Shown piece after piece: positions 8,387 to 17,362 of a stretch of DNA of 64,000 nucleotides (within the stretch, counting starts at the first letter, position 1; each line of letters begins with the position of its first letter). The stretch spans positions 1 to 64,000 of the forward strand of contig DAOTVQ010000048.1 in NCBI GenBank assembly GCA_034436355.1, given 5' to 3'. A program made the translations under genes and the position numbers. Origin of the DNA: CP2-2F sp034436355 (GTDB lineage Bacteria > Chloroflexota > Anaerolineae > Aggregatilineales > UBA2796). Below the pieces are notes generated by a model. That model was not told the DNA's origin. It did not search any database and was given only the letters and a program-made list of their open reading frames with translations.

Positions 8387-10024
8387 TTAAGCGTCTTCTG
8401 CCAGCAGGCGGTGAATCTTGAGCGAGAGATGCACCGCCAAGCGCACATCCGGCTGATTCAAGTCCAGATCGAGGATTTCTTGAATGCGGTTCATGCGGTA
8501 AAAGAGCGTGTTGCGATGCACGCTCAGCTTCTCGGCGGTTTGGGTGGCGTTGCCGTGAGCCTCAAAGAATGCCTCCAGCGTTTGGAGCAGGTCGGCGCGT
8601 TGGCGTTCGTCGTGTTCCAGCAGCTTGCCGATCATCTTATCGCGCAAGCCGATCAGATCACTTCGCAGATCGTCCCGTGCCAAAAGCGTGTAAATACCGA
8701 GATCAGCCGTGTATAAGGGCTGTTGGGCGCGCAAACGGCGTGCGATCTTGGCGGCGTGTGCCGCGTCGCGGTAGCTGAGGCTCCACTTGCCAATGCGCTC
8801 TGCCACGCTGCCAATGCCAACTGCCAACTTGCTGCCTTTGTGTTCACGGTTGGCAGCCTCAATAACCGACTCGGCAAAGGCGCGGGCATGAGCCACCAAG
8901 GCACGCGGATCAGCCGTGAAGAACAGGCGCAGTTCTTCCTCACGCAGATAGACCAACGCTTGTGCGTTTTTGCTCTGCAACACGCTGTTAACAAGCGTTT
9001 CCAGCCGCCTGCCAGAGGGACGCTTCTCGCCGTGCCACATCATGACGATTGCAACGTGCGGCACGTTCATATCATGGCGGAAGCGGTCACCTTCGGCAAG
9101 TGCCTCTGCCTCGCTGAGCGTGCCTGTCATCAGGTTATGCAGAAAGTCGCCGCGCAGGCGCTTCTCCGCCTCACTGATCGTCTTTTGGCGCGCCATTTCG
9201 AGGGCGCAAATGGTGGCGCCGTGCTGCAAGACCAAGCGATCTAGATCGGTGAAGGGCGCGCCGCGCGTGATGGCGGAAAGGTAGCCGCGCCCAACACCTT
9301 GTGCCACAATAGGCGTCACCAAGCGCGCCAAGCCGTCGCTCCGCAGCGTTTGGGAATGGCTTACGGCAGTATGGCGCGGCAAGCGGTGGCGGTTGCTGAG
9401 TGCTTGCGGCAATTTGGTGCGGTCTTTCAGCAGGTTTAGCACGCTCTCCCAATCATTGGCAAGGTCGGGTGCGGTGCTGTGCGTCTGCACGCGCAAATGT
9501 TTATCCTGCACCACGATGCCCTTGTGCAGAAAGCTGCCAAGCGCCTGCACAATGCCTTCCAAACCCACATTTTCTGTGGCGATTCCGATCAACTGCTCGT
9601 AGATTTGCGTGCTGCGGCGCTCAAAATGCCCATGCCGATCCAGCAGCAAGCCGATGATCAACCGCTCAATATCGCGCAAGCGGCTGCCATGCGGCAGTGC
9701 GATCAGGGGTAGGCTTTCTGCCTCTGCCAGAGCGATCAGCAATGGGTCAATGGGTGGCAGCATAGCAAGCGCGGCAACGTTAGCAGCGCGGCAGGCAGAT
9801 AAAAAGGCGCTTGGGTTAACGGTATGCTCAGTGGGTGCTAAGAGCAGCAGTTCATCGCCTTCAAGGTAGGGCAGCGGCACCTCCGCATTGACGGTGATCA
9901 CCCAGCGCACCACATGCTCAACGGCACGCGGCGCGGCAACAATCTGCGCGTTCAGCGGAAGGGCAAACCTGCAAATTTCAGCAACGGTAAGCGGTGCGGC
10001 TTCCATAACCATGATGCCATCCAA
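8387..10024 (-). CDS. PucR-family transcriptional regulator
   Basis: 545 residues in the usual three-part layout. The N-terminal PucR sensory domain is at residues ~8-130 (LTVAEICRFALPLNAQIVAA). A middle domain with the CdaR GGDEF-like fold covers about 300-450. A C-terminal helix-turn-helix (GNATQTAEKLSVHRNTLFYR) is near 490-510 and is followed by the typical tail NRIQEILDLDLNQPDVRLAV. Such proteins control purine, allantoin, proline or sugar-acid catabolism genes. No purine catabolic operon is adjacent, so the target is unknown. The start could be ATG 10024, 10012 or 10006; none has a strong ribosome-binding site. It is divergent from the SH3b protein gene, and the shared 107-base region may carry its operator. 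Confidence 0.85.
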   Translation of the reverse strand: MDGIMVMEAAPLTVAEICRFALPLNAQIVAAPRAVEHVVRWVITVNAEVPLPYLEGDELLLLAPTEHTVNPSAFLSACRAANVAALAMLPPIDPLLIALAEAESLPLIALPHGSRLRDIERLIIGLLLDRHGHFERRSTQIYEQLIGIATENVGLEGIVQALGSFLHKGIVVQDKHLRVQTHSTAPDLANDWESVLNLLKDRTKLPQALSNRHRLPRHTAVSHSQTLRSDGLARLVTPIVAQGVGRGYLSAITRGAPFTDLDRLVLQHGATICALEMARQKTISEAEKRLRGDFLHNLMTGTLSEAEALAEGDRFRHDMNVPHVAIVMMWHGEKRPSGRRLETLVNSVLQSKNAQALVYLREEELRLFFTADPRALVAHARAFAESVIEAANREHKGSKLAVGIGSVAERIGKWSLSYRDAAHAAKIARRLRAQQPLYTADLGIYTLLARDDLRSDLIGLRDKMIGKLLEHDERQRADLLQTLEAFFEAHGNATQTAEKLSVHRNTLFYRMNRIQEILDLDLNQPDVRLAVHLSLKIHRLLAEDA

Positions 10025-10068
10025 AGTAGATCAGTACAGGGCAATAACTATAGCCCTATGGCTAGGCT

Positions 10069-10097
10069 TTGGCAAAAGGCATAAATAGGGCTACAAT
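10069..10097 (+). promoter_or_regulatory. Sigma-70 promoter of the SH3b secreted protein gene
   Basis: TTGGCA at 10069-10074, exactly 17 bases, then TACAAT at 10092-10097. It precedes the ATG at 10132 by 34 bases. The presence of the -35 box at 10069 argues against translation starting at the TTG there. Confidence 0.6.
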
Positions 10098-10131
10098 CGA
10101 GCGCGTTTCATTAGGGGATGAGGATTGTTTG

Positions 10132-11523
10132 ATGATGATATTGACAAAACGGTTGCGGATGCTTACGCTGCTTTGCTTGGTTGCTGCAATGTTTGCCGCC
10201 ACTGTGGTGGGAGAAGTGCAGGCGCAGTTTACGATCACCGGCATAGTAACGGCTGATCAGCTCTTTGTGCGCTCGGCAGCTTCGCGCAGCGGCGCTGTGC
10301 TGGATACGCTGCGGGCAGGGCAGCGCATGGAGATCAGCGGGCGGTCATCTATTCGCGGCTGGGGCTACGGGCGCACTGAGGCAGGCGCAGTTGGCTGGGT
10401 TGCCCTGCAATATTTAGAATTTCCCGCCAATGCCAACCTGAATGATCTGCCCATTGTGCCGCCGGATGCACCGACCAATGCCGCAGGCGGCGCGGGCGCA
10501 CCTGAAGCACCACCAGCGGCACCACCGTCTGGCGGCGATGCGGGTGGCGGCGCACCACCGCCAGCGGCACCGCCACCGGCTGCCAGCGGCGCCAACCTGC
10601 GCGGCTTTGAGCTAGGCGGGCAAGTGCAGGGCTTGAGTCCTGCCACGGTGAACGCCATGCGGCGCGCCGGCATGACTTGGATCAAGCGACAAGCCAAAGA
10701 GGGTGACGGCGCAGCCTTTGGCTACATCAGTGAGGCGAAGGCAAACGGCTTCAAAATTTTGCTCTCGGTGATCGGCAACATTGATGCGGTCGTCGAATCA
10801 GGCTATCAGGATACCTACGCCAATTTCGTTGGGCAGTTGGCAGCCGCCGGCGCTGATGCAATTGAGGTTTGGAACGAACAAAACATTGACCGCGAATGGA
10901 AGCGCGGCGCCATCAGCCCTGTCAGTTACACGCAGTTGCTCGCCAAATCCTACAACGCCATCAAGGCGAACAATCCCAACACCTTGGTGATCAGCGGCGC
11001 ACCAGCACCAACAGGTGCGGAGGCTGCCTTCGGCTCAGACCGCGTGTGGAACGATGATCGCTATGTGCAGGGCATGGCAGCCGCCGGCGCCGGGCGCTAT
11101 TCAGATTGCATCGGCTTACACTACAACGAGGGTATCGTCAGCCCGAATCAGCGCAGCGGCGACCCACGCGGTGATAACTATCCCACGCGCTATTATGACG
11201 GGCAAGTGGCACGCGGCTTGAATCCGTTTGGCGGCAAGCGCGGCTGCTTCACAGAGCTAGGCTACCTCTCGCCACAGGGCTACGGACCGCTGCCGGGCAA
11301 TTTTGCGTGGGCGGGCAATGTCACGGTCGAACAGCAGGCGCGTTGGTTGGCAGAGGCAGCTTTGCGCGCTGCACAATCAGGGCGCATCCGCCTGATGATC
11401 GTCTTCAATGTGGATTTCACCTACTACGGCGCCGATGATCCACAAGCAGGCTACGCCATGATTCGTCCTGACGGCTCTTGCCCAGCGTGCGATGCGCTAG
11501 GGCGTGTGATGGGCGTTCGTTAG
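10132..11523 (+). CDS. Secreted SH3b-domain protein with a glycoside-hydrolase-like TIM barrel
   Basis: 463 residues from ATG 10132, chosen because AGGGGATGAGG lies just upstream and a promoter overlaps the alternative upstream start. A signal peptide (RLRMLTLLCLVAAMFAATVV, cleavage near VQA-QF) is followed by a bacterial SH3 domain at ~35-95 (ADQLFVRSAASRSGAVLDTL...GWVALQYL). An Ala/Pro/Gly-rich linker covers about 105-160. The C-terminal domain resembles (beta/alpha)8 cellulase/GH5- or GH39-like barrels, with IEVWNEQNID containing the Asn-Glu pair typical of clan A acid/base residues and FTELGYLSP a candidate nucleophile Glu. It is probably an exported wall- or glycan-binding hydrolase. The substrate is unknown, and activity is inferred from the two Glu motifs only. 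Confidence 0.75.
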   Translation: MMILTKRLRMLTLLCLVAAMFAATVVGEVQAQFTITGIVTADQLFVRSAASRSGAVLDTLRAGQRMEISGRSSIRGWGYGRTEAGAVGWVALQYLEFPANANLNDLPIVPPDAPTNAAGGAGAPEAPPAAPPSGGDAGGGAPPPAAPPPAASGANLRGFELGGQVQGLSPATVNAMRRAGMTWIKRQAKEGDGAAFGYISEAKANGFKILLSVIGNIDAVVESGYQDTYANFVGQLAAAGADAIEVWNEQNIDREWKRGAISPVSYTQLLAKSYNAIKANNPNTLVISGAPAPTGAEAAFGSDRVWNDDRYVQGMAAAGAGRYSDCIGLHYNEGIVSPNQRSGDPRGDNYPTRYYDGQVARGLNPFGGKRGCFTELGYLSPQGYGPLPGNFAWAGNVTVEQQARWLAEAALRAAQSGRIRLMIVFNVDFTYYGADDPQAGYAMIRPDGSCPACDALGRVMGVR

Positions 11524-11537
11524 GACGTTACCTGTAA

Positions 11538-11560
11538 GGCGGGATGCCTCGCATCCCGCC
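11538..11560. terminator. GC hairpin between convergent genes
   Basis: A perfect 10-base stem (GGCGGGATGC / GCATCCCGCC) with loop CTC lies between two convergent genes. There is no U-run on either strand, so it may be a transcript-end stabiliser rather than a classical terminator. Related hairpins occur at 15772 and 60782. Confidence 0.5.
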
Positions 11561-11571
11561 CAGACTGACAC

Positions 11572-13923
11572 CTACTCCACCTTGAACGTCTCGGCAGCGG
11601 TGCGTAAGACCGTGCGCGTGTAATAATCAGCGCGCCCTTCTGGCGAGACCAACTCCAGCACGTGCAGCGTATTGCCCACGGTCGAGACAGCAAGCGTTTC
11701 CGTGCCAATCTCCACACGGAAGCGGTAAAACGTCCAGTCCACACCGCCTAGCCTGAGCGTCTCCAGTTCATCAATCTGTCCATCTTGTGCTGTGCGCTGC
11801 AAGGATTCCAACAGGCGGCTGACTGGTACATTCTCAAAGCGGTAGAGGTTCAGGCGCGCCTCACCGCCGCCAGAGCGTGCGCCAAGCGCTGTCACCCGCC
11901 AGCCACGCGGCAGATTCAGGCTGAACGTGCCGCTTTGGGTGGTGATGGTGCGCTTTTCGCTAGGCAAGGGCTGCGAGTCAAGGTGCGCTACGACTGCCGC
12001 CAGCAGCGGATCAGCGCTGCTCAGCACATTTTCCGCTGTAATTGGCACGCGCAGCGTTGGCTGCACGCCCTTGCCTTCAATGTGAATTTGCCCGTTGGCA
12101 TCAAGGGCGCGCCCGCGTGTATAGACGAATTGCAGGTTATCAGGCAACACCACCTCAAAGCGCGAGCCACCCAAGCCCGCCGTGCCGTAGTAGCCGAGGA
12201 TCGTCGCCCGATCTCGCTTGGTCAGGTAGTAGCTGAAAAATTCGCAGGCACTGGCACAGTCGGGGCTAACCAGCACCACCACATTCCCAAGATAGCGCTC
12301 ATTTTCATCTGGCGGCAGCAGCAGGTTGCGCTCACGTGGGTTGGTGATGAACGCCTCAGCCTGATCGTCGTATTCGGCGCTGTTGCCAACCTCTAAGGGC
12401 GACTCAAAGAAGGTGGCGGCTGTTAGCAAGGTGAGGTAGGCGCTGCCGCCGCCGTTCTGCCGCAGATCAATAATCAAGCCGAGTTTGTTATCGCGTGCGG
12501 CGGCATTGCGCGCCTGATCAATGGCACGCCGCCACAAACGCAGTGTCAGCGGCAGGTCATCGGCAAAGCTGTAAAAATTCAGCACGGTGTAGCCTTCCAC
12601 TAGGCGGGTTTCGATGGGCAGCCAGCGGTCGGGCAGTTCGGCACGGTAGAAGGGCTTGTAATCCACCAAGCCGCTGACATCCTGCACAAAGGTCAGCGTG
12701 ATGGTCTGATCAGCGCTTGCCTCAGGATTGCGGAAGGTGATCGTGATGCTTTTGCCAACCTCACCGCGAAAGAGATCGCGCTGCTGTAAGATCAAGCGGT
12801 TGTAAGGCGTGGCGATGCCGCTATTGGTGAAGGGCTGCACCGCTTTCAGCGCTTCGGCAGTAGGCGTGCCGTTCACGGCAATGATCTGTGCACCAACTTG
12901 TAGATCGGTGCGTGCGGCGGGCAAATTTTCAGGCAGGCGATAGACGATCAGGCGTCCGTCGTCCAGCGTTTGCGCCCAGATGCCTACACCGCCTAATGCG
13001 GCACGGATAGCGCTATCCGGCACGTTGTTTATGCCGATATGCCCATCGGGAAAGTAGCGCACCAGATCATAGAGCAGTTGCAGAAACGCCTCACGGCTGC
13101 CAACACGCTCTGCACGCGGGCGCAGATCGGCGCGGATGGCGGCATAGTCAATCTCATAATAGTCGCTGAAGGCGTATTTTTGCTCTAGCAAGCTGATTAA
13201 GCTGTCAAACGCTTCAAGGTAAGTTTGGTCAGAGAAATCATCTTGGACTGAGGAAGGCGATTCGATCAGGTCTACTAGGGCTTGGCGCGGGCGGCTGAAC
13301 ACAAAAGGCGATTCGCCGATCTCCACCAGCGTATAACCATTCGGCAAGCGCACCAGCGGATCATCTTCGGTGAACAGCTTGCCATCGGCACCGCGATCTG
13401 AAGGGAAGACGCCGCGATCACCCTCAGCGTAGAGCAGCAGTTTGCCGCTTTTCAGTTGTTCGGTGGTGATGATTGCCGAACGATAGGCGCCAAAATATTC
13501 GCGGGCGCTGAGGTAAGGATCGCCAAGCAGGTTGGAGATGAGCGCGATCAGGTAGATTTTCACCTCGCCGCTGCCAAGCGTAGTTGGCACACCGGGCGGC
13601 ACTTGTGGCAGCAGCAGTTCGTAGCCAAAGGGCGACGTTTTCGGGTCGCTGGTTACGCGCCCAAGCACCTGACCATCGGCAGGCACGTTGGCACGTTCTG
13701 GCACAAAGCCGCCGTTCCGAATGTATTCGAAAAGGTTGAACATGATCACATAGGGATCGGGCGCGAAAATCTCAAAACGTAGCGAGGTATAAGCAACTTC
13801 GCCGCGCAGCATCTGCACGCCGCCTTCATCGTCAACTAGCACTGCCACAGGCAGCGTGTCCTCTTGAGCGCGTGCCACGCCCAGAGAGCTTCCGATAAGA
13901 CGCTTATCAGCATTAACCAACAC
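11572..13923 (-). CDS. S41-family (C-terminal processing-like) peptidase, start frameshifted
   Basis: 783 residues as read from GTG 13923. The central part matches tail-specific proteases: a PDZ-like region near 320-380 (LQVGAQIIAVNGTPTAE), GLIIDLRQNGGGSAYL near 485-500, and VVVLVSPDCASACEFF near 555-570, where the Ser after SPDCA is the likely nucleophile. A long N-terminal region of unknown fold precedes it. The protein is expected outside the membrane, but the N-terminus in this frame lacks a hydrophobic core. A good signal peptide start (MMRRLCWLMLISVLS, ATG 13937, with AAGGA upstream) lies in a different frame and would join near 13893. The true start is therefore probably 13937 with a one-base indel. 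The gene converges on the SH3b protein gene. Confidence 0.8.
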   Translation of the reverse strand: MLVNADKRLIGSSLGVARAQEDTLPVAVLVDDEGGVQMLRGEVAYTSLRFEIFAPDPYVIMFNLFEYIRNGGFVPERANVPADGQVLGRVTSDPKTSPFGYELLLPQVPPGVPTTLGSGEVKIYLIALISNLLGDPYLSAREYFGAYRSAIITTEQLKSGKLLLYAEGDRGVFPSDRGADGKLFTEDDPLVRLPNGYTLVEIGESPFVFSRPRQALVDLIESPSSVQDDFSDQTYLEAFDSLISLLEQKYAFSDYYEIDYAAIRADLRPRAERVGSREAFLQLLYDLVRYFPDGHIGINNVPDSAIRAALGGVGIWAQTLDDGRLIVYRLPENLPAARTDLQVGAQIIAVNGTPTAEALKAVQPFTNSGIATPYNRLILQQRDLFRGEVGKSITITFRNPEASADQTITLTFVQDVSGLVDYKPFYRAELPDRWLPIETRLVEGYTVLNFYSFADDLPLTLRLWRRAIDQARNAAARDNKLGLIIDLRQNGGGSAYLTLLTAATFFESPLEVGNSAEYDDQAEAFITNPRERNLLLPPDENERYLGNVVVLVSPDCASACEFFSYYLTKRDRATILGYYGTAGLGGSRFEVVLPDNLQFVYTRGRALDANGQIHIEGKGVQPTLRVPITAENVLSSADPLLAAVVAHLDSQPLPSEKRTITTQSGTFSLNLPRGWRVTALGARSGGGEARLNLYRFENVPVSRLLESLQRTAQDGQIDELETLRLGGVDWTFYRFRVEIGTETLAVSTVGNTLHVLELVSPEGRADYYTRTVLRTAAETFKVE

Positions 13924-14005
13924 AACCGACGCATCATCGCACTAATCCTTGCCTCATAACGCGAAACTTTCCGCAATTGTAGCAGCAAGCGGCGCCACCT
14001 GCGGA

Positions 14006-14428
14006 TTAGCCTTCCTTAAGAAGCCACGCCACCGCCTCAGCGTGCTTATCGCCTTGAAAGATACGCAGCTTCAGGTGACCGAAGCGCATAAAGCTAAAAA
14101 TCGGCTGCAACAGCGAGATTGCAGCATCTTGGCGCACCAGAAGCACCATGCGCGTGGTCGGATGCACCTTGACGCGATGACTCCACTCGCGCCCTGCTGT
14201 GATCACGCTATTGAAGGGCAGCAAGCCTGATTGCCGCATATCCAGCAGCAAGCGCAAGCGCGACTCGTTGGTGGCTGTCTCGAAGATGTGCGTAACGTAT
14301 TCTAGCCCCTGTTCGGCACTGCGGCGGCTAGACTCAAGGAAGATCAATTCGTGAATATCGGTCTCGGCGTGGTGTTCAAAGCGCACAGCCAGCGCGCTTG
14401 CGGTTTGTGTTTTGCGCCCATCAGACAT
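14006..14428 (-). CDS. Small STAS/SpoIIAA-like protein of unknown function
   Basis: 140 residues from ATG 14428, selected because GGAGG lies 10-14 bases upstream; a longer reading to 14542 adds an unlikely leader. The sequence alternates strands and helices (ESRLRLLLDMRQSGLLPFNS, then TTRMVLLVRQDAAISLLQPI and RIFQGDKHAEAVAWLL). This pattern resembles SpoIIAA-like/STAS domains that bind lipids or regulators. No catalytic motif, signal peptide or membrane segment is seen. It is divergent from hppD, with about 200 bases between starts. The assignment is fold-level only and tentative. Confidence 0.65.
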   Translation of the reverse strand: MSDGRKTQTASALAVRFEHHAETDIHELIFLESSRRSAEQGLEYVTHIFETATNESRLRLLLDMRQSGLLPFNSVITAGREWSHRVKVHPTTRMVLLVRQDAAISLLQPIFSFMRFGHLKLRIFQGDKHAEAVAWLLKEG

Positions 14429-14593
14429 GGTTGATCGTCCTCCATTAGTTGGAAAATGGATAAAAACTGACAAAATTATGATCAAACTACGGTGGTGTGC
14501 CAAATAGCACGACAGCCCTTGTGCGAGGGTACCTTTTGACAACTAGGCGTAGGGCAGGTTCTGGCTGATTCGCTGATTTGGCATCGCGCACTG

Positions 14594-14602
14594 TGCTATA
14601 AT
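14594..14602 (+). promoter_or_regulatory. Extended -10 promoter element of hppD
   Basis: TGC-TATAAT (TATAAT at 14597-14602) forms an extended -10 element 30 bases before the ATG at 14633. No good -35 is present at 17 bases, consistent with extended -10 promoters. GGGAGG precedes the start codon. Confidence 0.5.
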
Positions 14603-14632
14603 GCTCTGGAAAGTGCCTTTTGGGAGGTTTTT

Positions 14633-15757
14633 ATGAGTGTTCAAACGCCAACGGCGCGCCCTTTAACTGAAGAAGCCGATTTTTTGCAGATCAAAAGTAT
14701 TGACCATGTGCATTGGTGGGTTGGGAATGCCAAGCAAGCGATGTACTACTGGTGGAAGGCGTTCGGCTTCAAGCCGATTGCCTACAGCGGCTTGGAGACG
14801 GGCAATCGCCGCTTTGCGTCCTACGTGCTGGAAAGCGGTACCATTCGCTTTGTCCTTTCCTCGCCCTACCGCCCTAGCGATGAAATGGCAGCGCACCACC
14901 TGCTGCACGGCGATGGTGTGAAGGTGATCGCGCTCGGCGTGGAAGATGTGGAACAGGCTTTCCGCGCTACCACCGAACGCGGCGCACAGGTGGCATGGAG
15001 TCCGCGTGAGGAAGCAGATACACACGGCGTCTACCGCACAGCCGCTATCCGCACCTATGGCGAAGTGCTGCACGTTTTCGTGGATCGGCGCGCCTACCAT
15101 GGCGCATTCGCACCGGGCTACCAACCGATCCCTTTCAGCGCCGACTCAGCAGGCTTGGCAGCCATTGATCACATTGTGGGCAACGTTGAACTAGGCAAGA
15201 TGAATTACTGGGTGAACTTCTACCATCAGGTGATGGGCTTTCGCCTGCTGCAAGGTTTCAGCGATGAGCAGATCAGCACTGAGTATTCGGCGTTGATGTC
15301 CAAAGTGATGCAGAATGGCAATGGGCGCGTCAAGTTTCCGATCAACGAACCTGCCGACGGCAAGAAAAAGAGCCAGATCGAAGAATACCTTGAATATTAC
15401 ATGACGCCGGGCGTGCAGCACATCGCTATGGCAACTGGTGACATCCTCAAAACGGTGCGCGCCTTGCGAGATCGCGGTGTGGAATTCCTGCGCGTGCCAG
15501 ATGCCTACTACGATGTGCTGCCAGATCGCGTTGGGCAGATCAAAGAGGATTTGGCGCAGATCAAAGAGTTGGGCATCCTGGTGGATCGGGATGATGAGGG
15601 CTATCTGCTGCAAATCTTCTCGCGTCCGCTGCAAGATCGCCCGACCGCCTTTATTGAGGTGATCGAACGGCATGGCTCACGCGGCTTTGGTGTGGGCAAT
15701 TTCAAGGCGCTTTTTGAGGCAATCGAACTGGAGCAGGCGCGGCGCGGCAACTTGTGA
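14633..15757 (+). CDS. hppD: 4-hydroxyphenylpyruvate dioxygenase
   Basis: 374 residues, a normal HPPD length, with two VOC-type halves. It converts 4-hydroxyphenylpyruvate and O2 to homogentisate and CO2 with non-haem Fe(II). The iron ligands are visible: His180 in IDHIVGNVE, His263 in GVQHIAMAT and Glu342 in FIEVIERHG, followed by the family end pattern GSRGFGVGNFKALFEAIE. The role is tyrosine breakdown or homogentisate supply for prenylquinones. No homogentisate dioxygenase, fumarylacetoacetase or prenyltransferase is in the window. The gene is monocistronic: its own extended -10 promoter lies upstream and a strong terminator follows directly. Confidence 0.93.
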   Translation: MSVQTPTARPLTEEADFLQIKSIDHVHWWVGNAKQAMYYWWKAFGFKPIAYSGLETGNRRFASYVLESGTIRFVLSSPYRPSDEMAAHHLLHGDGVKVIALGVEDVEQAFRATTERGAQVAWSPREEADTHGVYRTAAIRTYGEVLHVFVDRRAYHGAFAPGYQPIPFSADSAGLAAIDHIVGNVELGKMNYWVNFYHQVMGFRLLQGFSDEQISTEYSALMSKVMQNGNGRVKFPINEPADGKKKSQIEEYLEYYMTPGVQHIAMATGDILKTVRALRDRGVEFLRVPDAYYDVLPDRVGQIKEDLAQIKELGILVDRDDEGYLLQIFSRPLQDRPTAFIEVIERHGSRGFGVGNFKALFEAIELEQARRGNL

Positions 15758-15771
15758 TTGACAGAAGCAGC

Positions 15772-15797
15772 GGGCGGGATACACTCCCGCCCTTTTT
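15772..15797 (+). terminator. Intrinsic terminator of hppD
   Basis: An 8-base stem GGGCGGGA / TCCCGCCC with a 5-base loop is followed by TTTTT at 15793-15797, 15 bases after the hppD stop codon. Confidence 0.8.
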
Positions 15798-15858
15798 GAC
15801 GATCAGGGATTGTGTCTTGAGGCATAACTTGGCAGTTTATCCGTAGAGGCTGCCGAAA

Positions 15859-16569
15859 CTATTCCTCGCCTAAGTATGCCTTGCGGACGACTTCGCTCTC
15901 TTGCAGCACTTTGGCAGCATCCCCCATCACAATCTGCCCTGATTGCAGAATGTAGCCGCGATCTGCCACTTGCAGCGCCATGCGTGCGTTTTGTTCCACT
16001 AGCAAGATGGTGGTGCCTTGCGCGTGCAGTTCCTGGATGATGTCGAAAATCTGATCAACCAGCACCGGCGCTAAGCCCATCGAAGGCTCATCCAGCAGCA
16101 GGATGCGCGGATTGAGCAGCAAACCACGCGCCATCGCCAGCATTTGCTGTTCGCCGCCGCTGAGCGTGCCGCCCAACTGATTGAGGCGTTCCTTTACACG
16201 CGGAAAGAGGGCAAAAGTGCGCTCCATGCGCTCGGCAACCTCTCGGCTGCTGACCGAAAAGCCACCCATCTCTAGGTTTTCGCGCACAGTGAGTTCAGGG
16301 AAGATGCGCCGCCCTTCTGGCACATGCCCAACGCCCATCCGCGTGATTTTGTGCGGTGGCACGTTGTTCAGTGCAGTACCCTGAAAGGTGACCGTCCCTG
16401 CACGCGGGCGCGCCAAGCCGCTGATGGTGCGCAGGGTGGTGCTTTTGCCCGCGCCGTTCGCGCCGATCAGCGTGACCACCTCACCTTCATTCACCTCGAT
16501 TGAAATGCCCTTTAGCGCATGGATATGCCCGTAGTAAGTATGAACGTTCTCTAGCTTCAGCAGTGTCAT
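15859..16569 (-). CDS. livF: Branched-chain amino acid ABC transporter ATP-binding protein LivF
   Basis: 236 residues, typical of LivF. It is one of two cytoplasmic ATPases energising branched-chain amino-acid uptake. Walker A GANGAGKST is near residue 37, the ABC signature LSGGEQQMLAMARG near 135 and Walker B ILLLDEPSMGLAP near 157, with the switch His replaced by Gln in LLVEQNARM, as is usual for LivF. It is the last gene of livK-H-M-G-F and starts 13 bases after livG. The substrate is assigned from the operon; the family also carries amides, urea and aromatic compounds. Confidence 0.93.
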   Translation of the reverse strand: MTLLKLENVHTYYGHIHALKGISIEVNEGEVVTLIGANGAGKSTTLRTISGLARPRAGTVTFQGTALNNVPPHKITRMGVGHVPEGRRIFPELTVRENLEMGGFSVSSREVAERMERTFALFPRVKERLNQLGGTLSGGEQQMLAMARGLLLNPRILLLDEPSMGLAPVLVDQIFDIIQELHAQGTTILLVEQNARMALQVADRGYILQSGQIVMGDAAKVLQESEVVRKAYLGEE

Positions 16570-16582
16570 CTTCCATTGCCTC

Positions 16583-17362
16583 TCAAACGTGACTTGCCGC
16601 GCTGCCGCGCCCTAGATACGCTTCGATCACACGCGGATTGCGCCGCACTTCCGCTGGTGAGCCTTCAGCGATTTTCTGCCCATAGTCCAGCACGGTGATG
16701 TTTTCAGAGATGCCCATCACCACGCGCATATCATGCTCAATCAGCAGCACTGTAATGCCGAACTCATCACGCACGGCGCGGAACAACTGCATCGCGGCGA
16801 CGGACTCTTGCGGATTCATACCCGCCGTCGGCTCGTCCAGCAGCAGCAACTTAGGTTCACTTGCCAAAGCGCGGGCGATCTCTAGGCGGCGCTGGTCACC
16901 ATAGGGCAGGTTCTTTGCCACTTCGTTCGCCTTATCGCGCAAGCCTACGAAATCCAGCAGCGCTTCCACACGCTGTTGTGCAACGCGCTCCTGGACGGCA
17001 AAGGCAGGCAGGCGCAGGATGGTTTGGGCAAGGTCAATGTGCAGGCGGCGGTGCATCCCGACGAGACAGTTCTCGATGACGGTCATCGCGCCGAACAACC
17101 GAATGTTCTGGAACGTGCGTGCGATGCCAGCCTTGTTGATCTTGTTCGGCTTCAAGCCGGTGATGTCTTTGCCATCAAAGGTGATGGTGCCTTCATCTGG
17201 CACATAGATGCCTGTCAGCAGGTTGAAGAACGTCGTTTTGCCGGCACCGTTTGGTCCGATGATGGCGTTGATAGTGCGCGGCTCAATAAAGTAATCCACC
17301 TTCTGAACGGCAGTTAAGCCGCCAAAGCGCTTTAGCACGCCTTTTGCTTCTAAGAGCGCCAT
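16583..17362 (-). CDS. livG: Branched-chain amino acid ABC transporter ATP-binding protein LivG
   Basis: 259 residues, normal for LivG. Walker A GPNGAGKTTF is near residue 37, the signature region LPYGDQRRLEIARAL near 155 (the usual LSGGQ is LPYGDQ, as in LivG proteins), Walker B LLLLDEPTAGMNP near 178 and the switch His in LLIEHDMRVVM near 212. It pairs with LivF at the cytoplasmic face of the LivH/LivM channel. Its ATG shares one base with the livM stop codon, implying translational coupling. Confidence 0.93.
   Translation of the reverse strand: MALLEAKGVLKRFGGLTAVQKVDYFIEPRTINAIIGPNGAGKTTFFNLLTGIYVPDEGTITFDGKDITGLKPNKINKAGIARTFQNIRLFGAMTVIENCLVGMHRRLHIDLAQTILRLPAFAVQERVAQQRVEALLDFVGLRDKANEVAKNLPYGDQRRLEIARALASEPKLLLLDEPTAGMNPQESVAAMQLFRAVRDEFGITVLLIEHDMRVVMGISENITVLDYGQKIAEGSPAEVRRNPRVIEAYLGRGSAASHV

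Noticed and set aside
10069..10131. Translation of the SH3b protein from an upstream TTG at 10069
   Set aside because: The TTG is the first part of a well-spaced -35 box (TTGGCA-17-TACAAT); the Shine-Dalgarno and signal peptide fit ATG 10132.
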